64,000 nucleotides of DNA, taken from Paenibacillus sp. FJAT-29882 (GTDB taxonomy: Bacteria; Bacillota; Bacilli; Bacillales; DSM-1321). The first letter of the stretch is position 1. The number at the start of each line of letters is the position of its first letter. Under the pieces are notes generated by a model. The model made no database searches. It was given only the letters and a program-made list of their open reading frames with translations, and had not been told where the DNA came from. The stretch spans positions 1 to 64,000 of the forward strand of contig NZ_LMVB01000007.1 in NCBI RefSeq assembly GCF_001510645.1, written 5' to 3'. Shown piece after piece: positions 17,425 through 27,222 of the stretch. The position numbers were made by a program, and so were the translations under genes.

Positions 17425-18255
17425 TTATTTTTTTGTAATGTCCGTCTCAAACCACTTTTCACTGATTTTACTTAATGTCCCATTATCTTCAACAGTCTGC
17501 ACTGCTTTTTCTAAGGCTTCTCGAAGCTGAGTATCATTTTTTCGAACAGCAATACCCATAGGTTGTACTTGGAATGCTTCTCCTACAACTTCAAATTCTC
17601 CAGGCTTGGTCGCCATATAATAACGGCCAATCATTTCTCCTACAACAGCAGCCTCTACACGTCCAAGTCCCATGTCATTGAATACATCGGTAGTCAAATC
17701 ATATTTTTTTACTTCTTTAAGCCCACTTATGGAATTCGCAGCTGTTTCACCTGTAGAACCTAATTGGACCCCGACAGTCTTTCCTTTCAAATCATCTACT
17801 GATTTGATATTTAACGGATTTCCTGTTTTTACAGCCAAAATTTGTCCGACACCAAAGTATTCGACAAAATCAACTTTTTTCTTTCTCTCATCCGTTACAT
17901 TCATGGAAGATAAAATCATGTCAAATCGTTTCGCATCTAAACCAGGGATAATTCCATCCCATGCTGATGGGACAAATTTCACTTTAACGCCGAGTTCCTT
18001 GGCAAGTGCTTCGGCAAAATCAATATCAAAACCTACCAACTCATTTTTATCATTGCGATATTCCATAGGTGGGAGTGTATCATCTAAGCCAATGGTGATT
18101 TCACCCTTTTCTTTTATTTCAGCTAAGGTATCGCCACCCGTTTCATTTTCACCTTGTTTATTATTTGAACTATCAGGCAATTTAGGTTGTGTGCCACAAG
18201 CTGTAACCATTAAAGCAATTGCCACCATTAATAATGATATTATGACCTTTTTCAT
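17425..18255 (-). CDS. amino-acid ABC transporter binding lipoprotein
   Basis: 276 aa. It has a lipoprotein signal peptide with lipobox VTAC (C20), then an SBP family 3 fold (EITIGLDDTLPPMEYRN, VGFDIDFAEALAKELG, DMILSSMNVTDERKK, GKTVGVQLGST). It captures an amino acid or derivative outside the membrane for the permease and ATPase downstream. It is the first gene of the four-gene operon. The ligand is unknown; the downstream deacylase suggests an N-acylated or otherwise modified amino acid. Confidence 0.93.
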   Translation of the reverse strand: MKKVIISLLMVAIALMVTACGTQPKLPDSSNNKQGENETGGDTLAEIKEKGEITIGLDDTLPPMEYRNDKNELVGFDIDFAEALAKELGVKVKFVPSAWDGIIPGLDAKRFDMILSSMNVTDERKKKVDFVEYFGVGQILAVKTGNPLNIKSVDDLKGKTVGVQLGSTGETAANSISGLKEVKKYDLTTDVFNDMGLGRVEAAVVGEMIGRYYMATKPGEFEVVGEAFQVQPMGIAVRKNDTQLREALEKAVQTVEDNGTLSKISEKWFETDITKK

Positions 18256-18475
18256 ATTTATCCCCTCACACTTCTTTACTTCTTTACCCCTTTATCTATT
18301 TAGCGAAATAAAGTATTCTGATAAAATCATTTTACGAAAATGATGGGTAAAATGCAAGATGTTTTTTTATCAACTTCCGATACTTTTCCGCTGCTATAGG
18401 CTAATAAAGCTCGAAAATTGCGGAATTTGGCTCTTTTCTCCCTCTTTTTTAAACACACACTTAAAACAACCCAAA

Positions 18476-18503
18476 GAAAAAAACGAGCAATTTCTGCTCG
18501 TTT
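18476..18503 (-). terminator. prsA terminator
   Basis: Minus strand AAACGAGCA ... TGCTCGTTT (18481-18489 with 18495-18503) followed by a T-run, 26 bp past the prsA stop. Confidence 0.88.
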
Positions 18504-18528
18504 CTTTCTTTGGATCTTGAATTCGTTA

Positions 18529-19422
18529 TTACTTCTCAGGAACTAATGTATTACTAATCTTGTGATCTTTTTTCGTCTCTGTTAGCCATGTCGGGAATTC
18601 AGAGGATAGTTTTTGAGTTTTGAGAGCTTCTTTGATGTCTTTTTTACTATCTTCAAAGCTCGCTGCTTTCGCTTCCTTTTTACCAGTTACTTGAATGATA
18701 TGATAACCAAATTCTGTTTTAACTGGATCACTGATCTCGTTTATCTTCATGGAGAAAGCTGCCTTTTCAAACTCTGGTGCCATTTCATCTTTTCCGAAAT
18801 AGCCTAACTTCCCTCCATTGGAAGCATTTGCGGCATCAGTAGAATATTCCTTTGCTAATTTAGTAAAGTCGCCTCCATCAGCTAATTTCGTAGCTACTTC
18901 TTTAGCTGTCACTTCATCCTTCACTAAAATATGACTTGCTTCTACTTGCTCAGCTTGCGCATACTGGTCTTTATTGGCTTCGAAATACTCCTTCATTTCA
19001 TCATCTGTAATCTTGATTCTAGGCTCTAATAATTTTACAGTCTTTAAATACGAGCGAATATCTTCTTCAATATCCGCAGTTTTCAAGCCACTACTTGCAA
19101 GCTGCGCTTCGAACGTATCTTTTCCGCCATATGACTCCATCATCGTATCGAGCTCTGTTTGAATTTCCTTATCTGTGATTTTCACTTTTTCTTTATCTGC
19201 TTCAAGGTCAACCAATTTATTCGTAATCATTGTATCTAAGACAGTCGCTCCATATTGACTGACAAGGGCATCGTACAACTCGTCCTTACTAATTTTATTT
19301 CCATCCACTTCTGCCACGGTCTCATTGCTTGAAAAAGCGGCAATAAGTACGGCTGCAGCGACAATAAGCAGAATGGCTGCACCCCATATATACGTTTTTG
19401 TACTTTTAAAGAAATCTTTCAT
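18529..19422 (-). CDS. prsA: PrsA-like foldase (parvulin-type peptidyl-prolyl isomerase)
   Basis: 297 aa. An N-terminal hydrophobic anchor (about 11-30), a SurA-like chaperone region, and a parvulin/PpiC domain (about 143-245: ASHILVKDE, DAANASNGGKLGYFGKDEM, FGYHIIQV). It helps exported proteins fold outside the membrane. Unlike B. subtilis PrsA, the N-terminus has no lipobox cysteine, so this protein seems anchored by an uncleaved signal-anchor helix instead of a lipid. Single gene with its own terminator. It could be a PrsA paralogue, with the canonical lipoprotein elsewhere in the genome. Confidence 0.88.
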   Translation of the reverse strand: MKDFFKSTKTYIWGAAILLIVAAAVLIAAFSSNETVAEVDGNKISKDELYDALVSQYGATVLDTMITNKLVDLEADKEKVKITDKEIQTELDTMMESYGGKDTFEAQLASSGLKTADIEEDIRSYLKTVKLLEPRIKITDDEMKEYFEANKDQYAQAEQVEASHILVKDEVTAKEVATKLADGGDFTKLAKEYSTDAANASNGGKLGYFGKDEMAPEFEKAAFSMKINEISDPVKTEFGYHIIQVTGKKEAKAASFEDSKKDIKEALKTQKLSSEFPTWLTETKKDHKISNTLVPEK

Positions 19423-19560
19423 CAGCGCTCTCCCTTATCATTAATACGTTCGTTTCTATGATTTTTTCTTATTCATTCATCATATCGAGAAAATATGACG
19501 AAACTATGAACGAGTCTTTAAATAAGTGTGAAAATCACATATTTTTGTCAAAATGAAAAA

Positions 19561-19672
19561 GAGGCTACCCTAAACCAAATGGTCAAACCAACAACTATAT
19601 ACAATTAACGAGTGTATGAAACACTATAAATCGCGTATAGAATGTAAGTCAAATCCATTCAGGACATCCTCC
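19561..19672. repeat. GGTCTGACC-family hairpin repeat, decayed copy
   Basis: It shares GTGTATGAAACACTA (19612-19626) and the GACATCCTC end with the copy at 47068-47168, along with intervening similarity. Its GGTCAAACC and GTCAAATCC arms are degenerate. Non-coding, 3' of potD. Confidence 0.6.
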
Positions 19673-19679
19673 TCGCTCA

Positions 19680-20753
19680 TTATTTTCGGTGCATTTTAAA
19701 CTCCAGGAAAAGTTCATTATAGGTGGCCAGATTTCTTTTCCCAAGGTTCTCATATACTTCTAGCTTATCAGTTAATTCCGGTGACGGATAAAAACGTTCA
19801 TCTTTTACCACTTCTTCCGGTAAAAATTCCAGTGCTGCTTTATTCGGCGTTGAGTAGCTTACATACTCTGTGTTTTGTGCAGAAACCTTCGCATCTAGCA
19901 TGAAGTTAATGAACGCATGGGCCCCATCAATATTTTTTGCTGTTTTCGGAATGACCATATTATCAAACCATAAATTAGACCCTTCACTTGGTACGACATA
20001 GTCTAGGTCTTCATTTTCAGACATAATTTCTGAAGCATCTCCTGACCAAGTAATCCCAATGGCCGCTTCTTTGTTTGCTAGCAGCAATTTATTTTCATCA
20101 CCGACAATTGCCTTGATGTTTGGAGTCAATAAATCAAGCTTCGCCTTCGCTTCTTGTAAATGTAATGGATTTGTATCATTTAATGAATAATGTAAACTAT
20201 TAAGTCCCATTCCGATTACTTCTCGCGCGCCATCAATTAATAAAATTTCGTTTTTTAATTTAGGATCCCACAAATCATTCCAGCTTGTTATTTCCATCCC
20301 ATTCAACATTTCTGGATTATAGACAATACCCACTGTTCCCCAAAAGTACGGAATAGAATATACATTATCAGGATCAAATGGCAAGTCTAGAAACCGTTCA
20401 TCGATATTCTCCAGATTCGTCAGCTTCGAGTGATCAAGTTGAATTAATAAGTCTTCCTTAATCATTTTATCAATCATATATTCAGATGGAACCGCAACAT
20501 CATACGTCGTTCCACCTTGTTCAATTTTCGTCATCATCGCTTCATTTGAGTCAAATGTCTCATAAATCACTTTTATACCTGTTTCTTTTTCAAACTGATC
20601 AATTAAATCCGTATCAATATAGTCTCCCCAGTTATAAACCGTCAACGTATTGCCACCTGACAAACCTTGTGATTGATTCAATCGATTCGTGATAAAAAGG
20701 AGCACAATGGAAACAAGAATGATCGTCAAAAATACACGGACTAATTGTTTCAT
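19680..20753 (-). CDS. potD: spermidine/putrescine-binding protein PotD
   Basis: 357 aa periplasmic-type binding protein of the PotD/PotF family (LTVYNWGDYIDTDLIDQFEKE, VPSEYMIDKMIKEDLL, GITWSGDASEIM, WFDNMVIPKTAKN). It binds polyamines for the PotABC importer. The N-terminus has a hydrophobic segment but no lipobox cysteine, so it is probably held by a signal anchor. It overlaps the potC stop by 4 bp and is the last gene of the regulator-potABCD operon. Confidence 0.95.
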   Translation of the reverse strand: MKQLVRVFLTIILVSIVLLFITNRLNQSQGLSGGNTLTVYNWGDYIDTDLIDQFEKETGIKVIYETFDSNEAMMTKIEQGGTTYDVAVPSEYMIDKMIKEDLLIQLDHSKLTNLENIDERFLDLPFDPDNVYSIPYFWGTVGIVYNPEMLNGMEITSWNDLWDPKLKNEILLIDGAREVIGMGLNSLHYSLNDTNPLHLQEAKAKLDLLTPNIKAIVGDENKLLLANKEAAIGITWSGDASEIMSENEDLDYVVPSEGSNLWFDNMVIPKTAKNIDGAHAFINFMLDAKVSAQNTEYVSYSTPNKAALEFLPEEVVKDERFYPSPELTDKLEVYENLGKRNLATYNELFLEFKMHRK

Positions 20754-21556
20754 TTACGAACCCCCATTCCGCCTGACTTCGTACTACGCTTCGTGATGAA
20801 GTAATAGCCAATGACCAAAATAACGGTAAACAGGAATAGTAAGGAAGATAGAGCATTAATATTCAGAGATACTCCCCTACGTGCCAATGAGTAGATTTCA
20901 ACCGACAAGGTCGAAAACCCATTTCCTGTCACAAAGAATGTAACCGCGAAATCATCAAGAGAGTATGTCAGTGCCATGAAAAACCCAGCAAATATACCTG
21001 GAGTAATATAAGGTAAGATCACTTTTGTCAGCACACCCATGTTGCTTGCTCCAAGATCACGTGCTGCATCAATATAAGTCGGGCTCATTTCCATTAGTTT
21101 CGGCAGAACCATTAAGACGACGATTGGTACACTAAATGCAATATGTGCTAACAACACGGAATAAAAACCAAGCTTGATTCCAGCCATCGTAAACAAAATC
21201 AAAAACGATGCACCGATAATCACATCCGGGCTGACGATGAGCACACTATTCAATGATAAAAAGGTATTTTTCGTTTGTCTTTTCCTTACCGAATGAATAA
21301 ACAAAGCACCTATTACACCAATAATCGTCGAGATTAAAGCAGATAATAACGCAATCACAAGTGTATTCAAAACAATAATTAACAAGCGCGTATCACCAAA
21401 TAATTCACGATACCAATCCAACGTAAAGCTTTCAAAGTTAAACATAGTACCGCCGCTGTTAAATGAGTAAAAAATAAGAAAGAAGATTGGTGCATACAAG
21501 ATAAAAAAGATAAGCACTAAAAATAGCGAAGATACAGGTGACAATTTCTTCTTCAT
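20750..21556 (-). CDS. potC: polyamine ABC transporter permease PotC
   Basis: About 268 aa from ATG 21556, chosen because AGAGGTG lies 7 nt upstream and the start then follows the potB stop by one base (an upstream in-frame start at 21580 overlaps potB). Six membrane helices and the permease EAA motif AARDLGASNMGVLTKVILPY. Forms the membrane pore with PotB. Confidence 0.94.
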   Translation of the reverse strand: MKKKLSPVSSLFLVLIFFILYAPIFFLIFYSFNSGGTMFNFESFTLDWYRELFGDTRLLIIVLNTLVIALLSALISTIIGVIGALFIHSVRKRQTKNTFLSLNSVLIVSPDVIIGASFLILFTMAGIKLGFYSVLLAHIAFSVPIVVLMVLPKLMEMSPTYIDAARDLGASNMGVLTKVILPYITPGIFAGFFMALTYSLDDFAVTFFVTGNGFSTLSVEIYSLARRGVSLNINALSSLLFLFTVILVIGYYFITKRSTKSGGMGVRK

Positions 21557-21557
21557 C

Positions 21558-22361
21558 TTATACACCTCTTTTCCTTGCACCTGTCAATGCCATGATCAGG
21601 AACATAAAAATAATTAAAAACACTGCGATGGTCGAGCCCATTCCCCAATCTTGGATGACAAGAAAATGCTGTTCAATCGCTGTCCCTAGTGTAATCACAC
21701 GGTTACCAGAAATTAAACGCGTCAGCATGAACAGGGAAAGGGCCGGAATAAAGACAACCTGGCAGCCTGATTTCACACCGTCCAATGTTAACGGAAAAAT
21801 GACACGGCGGAATGTAGTCCATGTTGATGCTCCTAAATCATTAGCCGCATCCATAAAACTCGGGTTCAACTTATTTAATGCATTGAAGATTGGTAAAATC
21901 ATAAATGGAATAAAAATATAAACTGATACAAAAATAAAGCTAAAATCAGTAAATAAAATTTGTTTGGAGCCAATTCCAATTGCTTCTAGAAATTTATTTG
22001 CTGCCCCGTACGTACCGAAAATGCCTAGAAATGCATAAGCTTTCAACAGTAAATTGATCCATGAAGGAACAATGATCAGTAATAACCATAGTTGTTTATG
22101 CTTTGTCTTTGTTAACAAATAAGCAGTCGGATAGGCAAAAAGCAAAGAAAAGAACGTAATTAATAACGCATACCAAAACGAATTCAACGTCATCATTAAG
22201 TAAACAGGCGTAAAGAAATTCTTATAATTGACCAGTGAAAAATTCCCATCAATATCGAATAAAGAATAATAAAGGACGAGTACGATTGGCGCAACGACAA
22301 AAAAGACGACCCACAGAAAGTACGGAATGGAGTATAAATTAAACTTCGCTTTATTTTCCAT
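21558..22361 (-). CDS. potB: polyamine ABC transporter permease PotB
   Basis: About 267 aa from ATG 22361 (GGAG with 6-nt spacing), overlapping the end of potA by 11 bp. Polytopic membrane protein with the EAA motif [20 protein letters not shown]. Partner of PotC. Confidence 0.94.
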   Translation of the reverse strand: MENKAKFNLYSIPYFLWVVFFVVAPIVLVLYYSLFDIDGNFSLVNYKNFFTPVYLMMTLNSFWYALLITFFSLLFAYPTAYLLTKTKHKQLWLLLIIVPSWINLLLKAYAFLGIFGTYGAANKFLEAIGIGSKQILFTDFSFIFVSVYIFIPFMILPIFNALNKLNPSFMDAANDLGASTWTTFRRVIFPLTLDGVKSGCQVVFIPALSLFMLTRLISGNRVITLGTAIEQHFLVIQDWGMGSTIAVFLIIFMFLIMALTGARKRGV

Positions 22362-23460
22362 CTTGCACTCCATCACTGTATGCTTCTAAACGTTTGTCAA
22401 ATTCTTCTTCAGATTCACCAAAACGCATAACATGGATGGCTTCTGGGTCAAAGTATAGACCAATTTGATCACCAACTGTCGCTTTCTTCGTAGAATGAAC
22501 CAACCACTCATTCCCATCCCTATCATAGCTACTAATTTCATAATGAACGCCGCGGAATAACTGAGAGTCCACGCGCACTTGCAATTTACCTCGGTTCACA
22601 TCGGTAATTTCCAAATCTTCTGGTCGAATTACAATCTCAACTGGCTCATTTTCATTAAATCCACCATCGACACATTCAAACTCTTTTCCGGTAAACTCAA
22701 CTCGATGATCACGAACCATTTTTCCTTCAACAATATTTGATTCCCCAATGAAATCCGCGACAAAACGGCTAATTGGTTCATCGTAAATATCTGTAGGCGT
22801 CCCGCTTTGTTGGATTTTGCCGTTATTCAACACGAAAATCTCATCTGACATCGCAAGCGCTTCTTCCTGATCATGTGTAACAAAGATAAAGGTAATCCCG
22901 AGTCTTTGCTGTAATTCACGTAATTCATATTGCATCTCCGTTCTCAGCTTCAGATCAAGCGCAGACAAAGGTTCATCTAGCAAGATCACTTCAGGCTCGT
23001 TTACAATTGCTCTGGCAATGGCCACACGCTGACGTTGCCCACCTGACATTTCTGAGATTTCTCTTGTTTCATAACCAGCAAGATTGACAAAACTCAATGC
23101 TTCTCTGACCTTTGCATTGACTTCACTATTCTTCATTTTCTTAATGCGCAAACCAAATGCAACATTTTCAAAGACATTCAAATGAGGAAATAACGCATAG
23201 TCCTGAAAAACGGTATTTACTTGCCGTTTATTAGCCGGCACCCGATTAATAATTTTTCCATTAAAATAAATCTTCCCTTGCGTCGCCTCCGTAAAGCCAG
23301 CTATTAAACGTAGAATGGTTGTTTTTCCGCAACCAGAAGGTCCTAGTAGCGTATAAAATTTGCCTCGCTCGATTTCAAAACTAACATCATTCAATACAGC
23401 TGGATCTGCATCATATTGTTTAGTTACTTGTTCGAAACGAATGATCGACTCATTTGTCAA
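22351..23460 (-). CDS. potA: spermidine/putrescine ABC transporter ATPase PotA
   Basis: 369 aa from TTG 23460, chosen because GAGGAG lies 6 nt upstream; an in-frame start at 23511 has no comparable site. ABC domain with Walker [10 protein letters not shown], signature MSGGQRQR, Walker [13 protein letters not shown] and switch histidine [11 protein letters not shown], then a C-terminal TOBE domain (about 265-350). Energises polyamine import with PotBCD. Confidence 0.95.
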   Translation of the reverse strand: MTNESIIRFEQVTKQYDADPAVLNDVSFEIERGKFYTLLGPSGCGKTTILRLIAGFTEATQGKIYFNGKIINRVPANKRQVNTVFQDYALFPHLNVFENVAFGLRIKKMKNSEVNAKVREALSFVNLAGYETREISEMSGGQRQRVAIARAIVNEPEVILLDEPLSALDLKLRTEMQYELRELQQRLGITFIFVTHDQEEALAMSDEIFVLNNGKIQQSGTPTDIYDEPISRFVADFIGESNIVEGKMVRDHRVEFTGKEFECVDGGFNENEPVEIVIRPEDLEITDVNRGKLQVRVDSQLFRGVHYEISSYDRDGNEWLVHSTKKATVGDQIGLYFDPEAIHVMRFGESEEEFDKRLEAYSDGVQDGK

Positions 23461-23523
23461 AATATTCTCCTCCTCAGTATCTTCATGTATTCGTATGATC
23501 CGTTCCACCAAACAGCTGAATTC

Positions 23524-24096
23524 TTATAAATAAGAATTTGTAACAACTAGAAGCAATTCGGTAGGTCCATCAAGATCATTAACCAATTGGTGAGCCTCAG
23601 AAGCATGAAAATAAATAGATTCTCCTGCTTTAGCCACATAGATGTGGCTCCCTAAATAAACAATGACTCTTCCACTTAATACATACCCAAAGGTTTCTGA
23701 AAGAGATGGTTCAAACTTCTTGAACTCCCCTTTTTCTTTAAACGTCAGATAGATCGGTTCCATTTCCTTTTCGTTCGATTCCGGTACGAGCCATTTAATC
23801 TGATACCCTTTTTCTACTTCTGCGAAAAAGGTCTGTGAATCTTCATCATATACGACTTTTTGAACACGCTCTTCTTCATCAAAGAATTGCTTCGGTGAGC
23901 ATCCAAGCACCTCTATGATATTGAAAAAGGTTTCAATAGAAGGGGAACTCAAATCACGCTCCAATTGGGAAATATAGCCTTTGCTTAAATCTGTTCGTTC
24001 GCCTAACTCCTCTTGGGTTAACCCTTTTTTTAAACGTAAATTCTTAATCTTTTTTCCAATTTGCATAGTTATCTCCATGTGACTCGTCATTGCCAC
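23524..24096 (-). CDS. XRE-cupin regulator of the pot operon
   Basis: 190 aa. N-terminal helix-turn-helix of the XRE/Cro type (about 12-66: LRLKKGLTQEELGERTDLSKGYISQLERD) and a C-terminal cupin (about 110-188: SETFGYVLSGRVIVYLG, AGESIYFHASEAHQL). This PuuR-like architecture is typical of polyamine-responsive regulators, often repressors, and the gene heads the potABCD operon 64 bp before potA. It probably senses polyamine through the cupin and binds the palindromes in its own upstream region. Confidence 0.88.
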   Translation of the reverse strand: MAMTSHMEITMQIGKKIKNLRLKKGLTQEELGERTDLSKGYISQLERDLSSPSIETFFNIIEVLGCSPKQFFDEEERVQKVVYDEDSQTFFAEVEKGYQIKWLVPESNEKEMEPIYLTFKEKGEFKKFEPSLSETFGYVLSGRVIVYLGSHIYVAKAGESIYFHASEAHQLVNDLDGPTELLLVVTNSYL

Positions 24097-24145
24097 CGTT
24101 TTAAACGAAGGTTATTTTTTGACTATCTTCATCGCTTTGATCCAA

Positions 24146-24208
24146 AGTTTAGTTTTAGTAAACTCTGAGACATTAAAGTACTCTATAAGTAAACTTAAAG
24201 TTTACTTA
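24146..24208. promoter_or_regulatory. operator candidates upstream of the pot operon
   Basis: A 23-bp perfect palindrome at 24186-24208 (arms TAAGTAAACTT and its mirror around a central A) and a second pair of the same half-site at 24146-24164 (AGTTTA, 7-nt gap, TAAACT). Both lie 50-112 bp upstream of the XRE-cupin regulator start and are probably its autoregulatory operators. Confidence 0.6.
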
Positions 24209-24400
24209 CAACCCCAATCATTATACAGGAATCATGACAATCTTCAACATCTTTTTTGTAATAACTAATGGTACATCATCCGACATAAATATTTCCCCAG
24301 AAATAAATTTCATCAAAATACTACATTTTCCTTGCTCATACTGTAGTATTTTAACCATACACTTTATAAGAATGAAGAGTCTGCCCTAACTAGAAGCAAT

Positions 24401-24430
24401 AAAAATCCCCGTGAGCAAAACCACGGAGAT
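24401..24430 (-). terminator. nos terminator
   Basis: Minus strand CTCCGTG ... CACGGGG (24424-24430 with 24409-24415) followed by ATTTTTAT. Eleven bases beyond the nos stop. Confidence 0.85.
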
Positions 24431-24440
24431 TAGGAATGTA

Positions 24441-25508
24441 TCATTTATAGGGAAGTTTTTGATAAAAGTAATTTGGTTTAATGATTTGGTTTTTATAGGG
24501 CTTATGGAATATATGAGTCGCTGCTGGAGAAACTGGTGGAATGAGCCACGTCCAATTACCAGTCACCGGTCGGCTAGCCGCCCTTTCCTTTTTCTCAAAC
24601 ATCTTAAACTGCTGGGCAGCCGTATGGTGATCGACAATACTTACCCCATCCTCTTTAAAAGAATACAGAACTGCCTGATTGAGCTCAACAAGAGCCCGAT
24701 CCTTCCAAAGCGATGAATTCTTGTGAATATCGAGCCCCATATGTTCCGCTATAGTTGGAAGCATATTATATCGTTCTTCGTCCGCTAAATTTCTTGCCCC
24801 GATTTCTGTGCCCATATACCAGCCGTTAAACGGGGCAGCGTGATAGGTGATTCCACCGATTTCAAGACTCATGTTTGAAATAATGGGAACTGCATACCAT
24901 TTGAGCTCTAACTCTGCAAACCATTCATATTCAGGGTGACGCAAAGGGACTTCTTTTACAAGGTGAGAAGGAATTTCAAACCATTGAGGCTTTCCACCAT
25001 CCATTTGTATGACGAGAGGTAAAAGATCAAACCGACCAGTTCTGCCCCTCCATCCTAATTCTTCACAAACTTGTGTGAATCTTAGTGAATCTGGATCGCC
25101 GATAACCCCATTCTCGGTTTCATAGCCTGCGTATCGAATAAGCTGATGATTCCATATTCGAACACGGTCAGGTTGAAAAATAGTAATAGACGGTCTTATT
25201 TTGCCACCGTTTGTTGCAAACGATATATGTTCGAAAAGCGCTTCTACTATCTCTTCCATTGATTGTAAATCACGTTTATCTATTACCTGCATCGTTTCCC
25301 AAAACAGACGGCCAATACATTTATTACTATTTCGCCACGCCATTTTAGCTCCATATTCAAGCTCTTCAAGCGTATGTTCATACTTGTCTCGTTCTTGAAT
25401 TTGATGGATTACTTCTTCTAAACGTTTATGCGTTTCAGCTTCACCTTTATGTAGTTCCGCATAACTAACTCGAATAAAATGTTCGGCTTCTTTTAGTCGA
25501 TGTTCCAT
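24441..25508 (-). CDS. nos: bacterial nitric oxide synthase oxygenase
   Basis: 355 aa, oxygenase domain only, as in Bacillus NOS. It oxidises L-arginine to NO and citrulline using haem, tetrahydrobiopterin or tetrahydrofolate, and electrons from unrelated reductases. The haem thiolate is C64 in [13 protein letters not shown]. Conserved segments follow: [15 protein letters not shown], the substrate-binding [14 protein letters not shown], and the C-terminal [13 protein letters not shown]. No reductase domain or gene is present. Downstream of a haem-pathway gene transcribed the same way but separated by that gene's own terminator. Confidence 0.97.
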   Translation of the reverse strand: MEHRLKEAEHFIRVSYAELHKGEAETHKRLEEVIHQIQERDKYEHTLEELEYGAKMAWRNSNKCIGRLFWETMQVIDKRDLQSMEEIVEALFEHISFATNGGKIRPSITIFQPDRVRIWNHQLIRYAGYETENGVIGDPDSLRFTQVCEELGWRGRTGRFDLLPLVIQMDGGKPQWFEIPSHLVKEVPLRHPEYEWFAELELKWYAVPIISNMSLEIGGITYHAAPFNGWYMGTEIGARNLADEERYNMLPTIAEHMGLDIHKNSSLWKDRALVELNQAVLYSFKEDGVSIVDHHTAAQQFKMFEKKERAASRPVTGNWTWLIPPVSPAATHIFHKPYKNQIIKPNYFYQKLPYK

Positions 25509-25656
25509 AGATGTCCGCTGCCTCCTATGTCAGTCTTCGACATGACTATCGTTTACAAATAATGTACCACAACCATTTTCTTATCGCTAAATAAGACAAC
25601 TAGAAAAACAAGATAAAAAAAAGATACAACTAACTTATTTCTAACGGCTTCCCAAA

Positions 25657-25695
25657 TAAAAAAGGATCTGACTCACATGAAACAAGCCAGACCCC
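25657..25695 (-). terminator. hemY terminator
   Basis: Minus strand GGGGTCTGGCT ... GAGTCAGATCC with G-U pairs, then TTTTTTT. It overlaps the last bases downstream of the hemY stop at 25699. The arm sequence GGTCTG resembles the dispersed GGTCTGACC repeats. Confidence 0.75.
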
Positions 25696-25698
25696 TAT

Positions 25699-27084
25699 TC
25701 ATAATTGCTCCGTTACCCATTTAGCCGTCGCTTCACCATTTCCGATACAATCGGGAATGCCTACTCCGTAGTAAGAACAGCCAGCTAGACGAATGCCTGG
25801 AAAGTCTTGCTCGAGCTTCTCTTCCAACCGTTGTACAACTTTTCGATGATGGATATGATAGTTAGGCATCATGTCACTCCAATTAGTCACTTCACTCGTT
25901 ACCGGAGTACCTGAAATGCCCAGACTTAATTTAATATCCCTTAATGCAACCTTAAGCAACTCTTCTTCAGTAGCAGTTTGTAATGAAGCAAAAGCAGGGT
26001 TTGTACTTTTATAGAAAAGCCGGATTAGCAAATGATTCTTCTTGGATGTATGTTCCCATTTTCTACTTGTCCATGTACAGGCATTACAAGTTAATTCATT
26101 AGTTCCTGCAGTAATAAAGCCTGTTCCATCCTTCGGAAGCTCACTGTCCGCCAAATTGAAGCCTACATAGACACTAATAATGGAACTATTCTTCAATTGG
26201 TCAAATTCCTTTTGGAGTGTAGGATTCTTCAATAGCTTTTGAGCAGCATTGTGGGGAATGCTTAAAATGATATAATCAGCGACGATGCTTTCTCCGTTTC
26301 CAAAAGTGACCGTGTATGAACTCCCTGCTTTCGTAACAGCCTCTACCTCTGTTCCTTTATGTATCTCAACATCTTCCATCCGTTCTTCCATGCGATCAAG
26401 CAAAGTAGACAGACCACCTTTAAAAGAAAGGAATTTCTTACTGGCATTCCCTTGGGAAGCTTTTTTATTTTCAGAAAGTCCTCGTATGATGCTGCCGTAT
26501 TCATTCTTATAATCCAATAAATATGGTAGTGTAGAAGCAATGGTCAAGTCAGCAAGCTTGCCTGAGTATACACCAGATAGCACGGGAGCAATTTGTTTTT
26601 CTACCAATTCTTGTCCAAGAAAACATTCCAGAAATTCACCGATAGAATCATCTGTAGTGAACGATTCATTCTTTGTGTAGAAATCCTTCAAGGCCGCAAC
26701 TTTACCTTCCGCAGAAACTAATGTAGTTTTCGCTAATGACTCGATGCTCGTTGGAATGCCAAATACAGCTTCTTCTGGAATGAGCTTTAATTCTCCATCA
26801 CTATGAATGAAAGAGCGCCCTGTGGCATTGAATACCACTTTATCTTGTAGCCCTAACTCTTCAATCAATGGTCCGATATACCCTTTACGCGCCACGATAG
26901 AATCTGCACCTGATTCCATTATGAAATCACCATCATGCACCGAATGAATTTTTCCTCCAAGCTCCTTATTGGCTTCTGTCAATACAAGTCTAACGTTTGA
27001 GCCCGTCTTCTTTTTCCACTTTTGCAATTCATAAAGAGCAGATACACCCGTAATGCCCCCACCTATCACAACGACTGTTTTCAA
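25699..27084 (-). CDS. hemY: coproporphyrinogen III/protoporphyrinogen oxidase (HemY/CgoX)
   Basis: 461 aa FAD-dependent oxidase of haem synthesis. The N-terminal dinucleotide-binding motif VVIGGGITGVSALYEL is followed by LTEANKELGGKI; a second flavin-contact segment near the C-terminus reads AGCSYYGVGIPDCIGNGE. In Firmicutes this enzyme oxidises coproporphyrinogen III to coproporphyrin III. It stands alone with its own terminator; the usual hemE and hemH partners are not adjacent. Confidence 0.95.
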   Translation of the reverse strand: MKTVVVIGGGITGVSALYELQKWKKKTGSNVRLVLTEANKELGGKIHSVHDGDFIMESGADSIVARKGYIGPLIEELGLQDKVVFNATGRSFIHSDGELKLIPEEAVFGIPTSIESLAKTTLVSAEGKVAALKDFYTKNESFTTDDSIGEFLECFLGQELVEKQIAPVLSGVYSGKLADLTIASTLPYLLDYKNEYGSIIRGLSENKKASQGNASKKFLSFKGGLSTLLDRMEERMEDVEIHKGTEVEAVTKAGSSYTVTFGNGESIVADYIILSIPHNAAQKLLKNPTLQKEFDQLKNSSIISVYVGFNLADSELPKDGTGFITAGTNELTCNACTWTSRKWEHTSKKNHLLIRLFYKSTNPAFASLQTATEEELLKVALRDIKLSLGISGTPVTSEVTNWSDMMPNYHIHHRKVVQRLEEKLEQDFPGIRLAGCSYYGVGIPDCIGNGEATAKWVTEQL

Positions 27085-27222
27085 TGAATGTACACCTCAA
27101 TTACGATCAATTTAAGTTACCTAAAGTGTACCATAAGGGTTCCTTAATTAGTATTCACACCAAACAATACGGTCCCTTTTTAGATCAACTTTACTAAATT
27201 CGCCACAATTATTCCGGATACA

